Shown: positions 61,248-64,000 of the stretch, one piece after another
Position numbering within the stretch: the stretch's first letter is position 1
How the letters are laid out: every line of letters starts with the position of its first letter
The notes under the pieces: generated by a model
Seen by the model: the letters and a program-made list of their open reading frames with translations, nothing else
Told to the model about the DNA's origin: nothing
The model's database searches: none
NCBI GenBank assembly: GCA_028066355.1
Contig: JALCBP010000001.1
Location: forward strand, 1 to 64,000
Length of the DNA stretch: 64,000 nt
Source: UBA1268 sp002694955
GTDB lineage: Bacteria; Planctomycetota; Planctomycetia; Pirellulales; UBA1268
Reading direction: 5' to 3'
Translations under genes and position numbers: made by a program

Positions 61248-62570
61248 GTGATAGCCATAAACCTGCTCTATCTGATGGCGGGTATCGCTGCCTTGCCTTG
61301 GATTCTATGGCGAAGGTTTTCAAACAAACGACCGGTTGCCGCAATTCGAGAGCGGTTTACGGGACAGGTTCATGTGGCCGATTGCCCGAAGAGCCACCGT
61401 CGGATCTGGCTGCATGGCGTAAGCGTTGGAGAAGTGCAACTTATTCGCACGCTTGTAAACGAGCTTAAGAATCAAGTTGACCAAAATAATCAACTTATTG
61501 ATTGTGTCATCTCAAGTTCGACAACAACTGGTCTTGAGGTTGCTGCTAAACATCACGAGCAAGGCCATGTTTTTCCGTGCCCGCTAGACTTCAGTTGGGC
61601 AATCAAAAACACCTTCAAACGAGTACAGCCCGATATACTTATCCTCGCTGAATTAGAAATCTGGCCCAACCTGTTACGAATTGCAAAAGACTACAAAATA
61701 CCAGTTGTTGTTGTGAATGGCCGCATGAGTGAACGGAGTTACCTAGGCTATAAACGGCTGGGCTGCATCGCAACATCGATGATCCACCGAATCTCACTGG
61801 TTCTAGCTCGTTCCCAAGAGGACTCCGAACGCTTCACCGACCTAGGGGCTCCACTTGTGGAAACTATTGGCTCATTGAAGTTTGATGGCATCCATAAGAA
61901 TGAACACGATGCAGAAATTAAACACCTCAGAAAGATTACTGGCATCGAAAGAGATGACCTTGTTTTTATTGCAGGCAGCACACAGGACCCAGAGGAATCA
62001 CTAGCCGTTGAAACATTCCTCGAGCAACAGAAAACTCACCCGTGCCTTAAACTAATTCTTGTGCCTAGACACGTTGAACGAACAGGCGACATTGCCAACT
62101 GGTTAAACGTTCGTTTGCAGCAGCCTGATGCCAGCCATGTAGTCTGGCATACTCGCAGCACTCTCAAAAGTGACACCAATCAGTTGTCAGACAAGTCATT
62201 TATCCTACTTGTAGATGTGACTGGTGAACTCGCAGCTTGGTGGGGCCTTGCAACAGTGGCTTTTGTCGGTGGCAGCCTTGATGGGCTAAGGGGCGGCCAA
62301 AACATGCTCGAACCTGCTGCATATGGGGCTGCTGTTTGTTTCGGCCCTTACACAAGGAACTTCCGCACCGAAGCATCCGAACTACTCAAAGCAGAAGCTG
62401 CTGTTGTTGTTCATGACGGAACAGAACTTATGGAGTTTGTCGCTCAGTGCCTGAATGATCCAGCGCACGCCAGAAAGATTGGTGCAGACGCTCAGAAGCT
62501 CATTGAAAAAAAACAAGGTGGCACCACACTGACTGCTCTGCGGATTTTAGACTTCCTTCCCGCAATTTGA
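61248..62570 (+). CDS. waaA: 3-deoxy-D-manno-octulosonic acid (Kdo) transferase
   Basis: 440 residues. An N-terminal membrane anchor (LLYLMAGIAALPWILW) is followed by the Kdo transferase core: RIWLHGVSVGEVQ, PCPLDFSWAIKNTFKR, AELEIWPNLLRI and VVNGRMSERSYLGYKR, then the donor half (IAGSTQDPEE, LVPRHVERTGDI, GGSLDGLRGGQNMLEPAAYGA). It links Kdo to lipid A at the inner membrane, so the organism should make LPS. GTG 61248 has GAGG five bases upstream. Close packing with secA suggests one message. Confidence 0.95.
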   Translation: MIAINLLYLMAGIAALPWILWRRFSNKRPVAAIRERFTGQVHVADCPKSHRRIWLHGVSVGEVQLIRTLVNELKNQVDQNNQLIDCVISSSTTTGLEVAAKHHEQGHVFPCPLDFSWAIKNTFKRVQPDILILAELEIWPNLLRIAKDYKIPVVVVNGRMSERSYLGYKRLGCIATSMIHRISLVLARSQEDSERFTDLGAPLVETIGSLKFDGIHKNEHDAEIKHLRKITGIERDDLVFIAGSTQDPEESLAVETFLEQQKTHPCLKLILVPRHVERTGDIANWLNVRLQQPDASHVVWHTRSTLKSDTNQLSDKSFILLVDVTGELAAWWGLATVAFVGGSLDGLRGGQNMLEPAAYGAAVCFGPYTRNFRTEASELLKAEAAVVVHDGTELMEFVAQCLNDPAHARKIGADAQKLIEKKQGGTTLTALRILDFLPAI

Positions 62571-62631
62571 TCTTTACGGTTGTCTGTTTGGCCCAAAACC
62601 CTGATACTACGCATCATTGATTATGAGACTC

Positions 62632-62648
62632 GGCGAAACCATTTCGCC
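62632..62648. promoter_or_regulatory. Short hairpin in the metK leader
   Basis: GGCGAAA-CCA-TTTCGCC is a perfect 7-bp stem 28 bases before the metK start and 62 bases after the waaA stop. It may end the waaA message or be part of a leader control element. The sequence does not match a SAM riboswitch class known to me. Confidence 0.35.
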
Positions 62649-62676
62649 CTTCCTTTAACTGCAAGAGGCATCCAAA

Positions 62677-63855
62677 GTGGCTAGCGGCAAGTATCTCTTC
62701 ACGAGTGAATCGGTCAGCATGGGACATCCGGACAAACTTTCGGACCAGATTTCGGACGGGGTCCTCGACGCCTTTCTGGCTCAAGACCCAAACAGTCGTG
62801 TTGCCTGCGAAACACTTGTAACAACTGGCCTGGCAGTTATTGCTGGTGAAATCACATCTCGAGGCACGATTGACTACCAACAGGTTGTTCGTGATGTCAT
62901 CCGAGAAGTTGGTTACACCGATGACGAAATGGGCATTGCTGCAGACACCTGCTCAGTTCTCGTTGCAGTTGGCAAACAGAGTGGTGATATTGCTATGGGG
63001 GTCAACGAAGACACCGATAAAGGCAAGGATATCGGTGCTGGTGATCAGGGGCTAATGTTTGGTTATGCCTGCAACGACACACCCGAATTAATGCCACTAC
63101 CGATCGCTTTGTCACATCGCATATTGAATCGTTTAGCAGACGCACGCCTTCAAGCAGATGTCGATTGGCTCCGGCCTGACTCGAAAAGCCAGGTGACCGT
63201 TGAGTACGACGGTGATAAACCAATCCGAATCGATACTATCGTTGTCTCCACGCAACACGCGCCCCATGTATCCAATGAAGAAATTCAAACATACATCATT
63301 GAGAAGATCATTAAACCCGAACTTCCTGATGACCTAGACACCAGTGATATCACATACCATATCAACCCGACTGGACGATTTGTTGTTGGTGGCCCACACG
63401 GGGACGCTGGCTTAACGGGTCGAAAAATCATTGTTGATACCTACGGTGGTTGGGGACGCCATGGCGGCGGAGCTTTTTCCGGAAAAGACCCCACGAAAGT
63501 TGACCGCAGCGCAGCTTACATGGCCCGTTACGTTGCAAAAAATATTGTTGCAGCAGGACTTGCAGACCGATGCGAAGTGCAACTTGCATACGCAATCGGC
63601 GTGACAGAACCTGTCAGCGTTCACATTGATACCGCCGGAAGTGGAAAAGTTGACGACGAGCGACTATGTTCACTCGTTCGGGAACATTTCCCACTTACAC
63701 CTCGTGGCATTATTGAACACCTCGACCTCCGAAGACCGATCTTTCGTCGAACTGCTGCCGGCGGACATTTCGGACGAGACGAATTCCCGTGGGAAAAAAC
63801 TGACAAAGCAAATGCCTTGGCAGAAGCTGCGTCTACAACAGCTGTTGCAAACTAA
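62677..63855 (+). CDS. metK: S-adenosylmethionine synthetase
   Basis: Makes SAM from ATP and methionine. 392 residues with all family marks: SESVSMGHPDKLSDQISDG with the ATP-site His, GEITSRGTIDY, GAGDQGLMFGYA, GRFVVGGPHGDAGLTGRKI and GGGAFSGKDPTKVDRSAAY. The start is GTG 62677 with AGAGG about nine bases upstream. It is the last complete gene in the window and shares direction with secA and waaA; 106 bases separate it from waaA. Confidence 0.97.
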   Translation: MASGKYLFTSESVSMGHPDKLSDQISDGVLDAFLAQDPNSRVACETLVTTGLAVIAGEITSRGTIDYQQVVRDVIREVGYTDDEMGIAADTCSVLVAVGKQSGDIAMGVNEDTDKGKDIGAGDQGLMFGYACNDTPELMPLPIALSHRILNRLADARLQADVDWLRPDSKSQVTVEYDGDKPIRIDTIVVSTQHAPHVSNEEIQTYIIEKIIKPELPDDLDTSDITYHINPTGRFVVGGPHGDAGLTGRKIIVDTYGGWGRHGGGAFSGKDPTKVDRSAAYMARYVAKNIVAAGLADRCEVQLAYAIGVTEPVSVHIDTAGSGKVDDERLCSLVREHFPLTPRGIIEHLDLRRPIFRRTAAGGHFGRDEFPWEKTDKANALAEAASTTAVAN

Positions 63856-64000
63856 GCGGGTGACCTCGCTAGAAAATAGTGATCACGATTACAAACAACA
63901 TGAATCGTTTTTTCGAAATGAATGCCCTTAACATTTAATACCAGCACTACTGTTTAGTGCGTGGTGGATAACTAAAGGAAAGACTTTCATATATTGTTCG
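63856..64000. other. Region after metK, to the window edge
   Basis: 145 bases with no complete gene. No clear terminator for metK was found. A weak ribosome-binding-like AAAGGAAAG occurs at about 63975, possibly the start region of a gene beyond the edge. Confidence 0.35.

Noticed and set aside
62571..62676. Known SAM riboswitch upstream of metK
   Set aside because: The 106-base leader does not show the conserved cores of the SAM riboswitch classes I can recall; only a simple hairpin was seen.

Overview
The window looks like a chromosomal segment of a planctomycete (Planctomycetota, probably Pirellulales-like). Several lines point there. Two secreted proteins begin with the LE-x-LE-x-R type N-terminal motif typical of planctomycetal exported proteins (12545-17983 and 18640-20136). 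There is a PqqD/M50/HlyD membrane cluster with double-GAF HlyD protein of a planctomycetal type, a very long SecA ending in a SEC-C zinc motif, many proteins recognisable only as conserved planctomycetal hypotheticals, and loose gene packing with mixed strands. Base composition is moderate (about half GC by eye, not calculated). An LPS-type outer envelope is implied by waaA and a family-9 glycosyltransferase, and motility by flhA, fliA, flgM and a chemoreceptor. No insertion sequence, prophage, CRISPR array or rRNA was seen.

Layout. 129-9249: family-9 glycosyltransferase, tRNA-Glu(CTC), membrane-anchored Ser/Thr kinase, cyclophilin, a 57-residue small protein plus trypsin-like protease, HAD phosphatase plus threonine ammonia-lyase, and a chemoreceptor. 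9564-20136: an exported-protein island with an inverse-autotransporter-like barrel carrying a beta-helix passenger, an 1812-residue surface protein, and a Calx-beta/leishmanolysin-like metalloprotease. 20133-26889: a minus-strand operon with a DUF3467 protein, GAF-GAF-HlyD, HlyD, PqqD-M50-HlyD and a MOSC protein. 27071-33498: membrane and secreted proteins of less certain role (orphan ABC-2 permease, TPR lipoprotein, single-cysteine thioredoxin-fold lipoprotein, sulfotransferase). 33612-38002: Fur-family regulator, FlgM, FliA and FlhA, all on the minus strand. 38130-46266: TerC, GT4 glycosyltransferase, MnmG, SNF2 helicase and two conserved hypotheticals. 46434-52064: a plus-strand run with an AMP-forming ligase (LuxE/PaaK-like), an aldehyde-dehydrogenase-fold enzyme, an iron-dependent alcohol dehydrogenase, a PQQ-like propeller protein and YjbQ. 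52288-63855: DksA-like zinc protein, HtrA-like protease, TrpD, nucleoside hydrolase, PhnP-like metallo-hydrolase, SecA, WaaA and MetK.

How the parts may work together. The most coherent groups are (i) the exported-protein island next to the PqqD-M50-HlyD operon, which could be cargo and machinery, although adjacency is the only evidence; (ii) the acid/aldehyde/alcohol interconversion genes at 46434-50332; (iii) the late flagellar switch genes fliA and flgM beside flhA; and (iv) secA-waaA-metK as a co-directional housekeeping run. All functional names come from motif and family recognition by reading; no database search or structure prediction was run.
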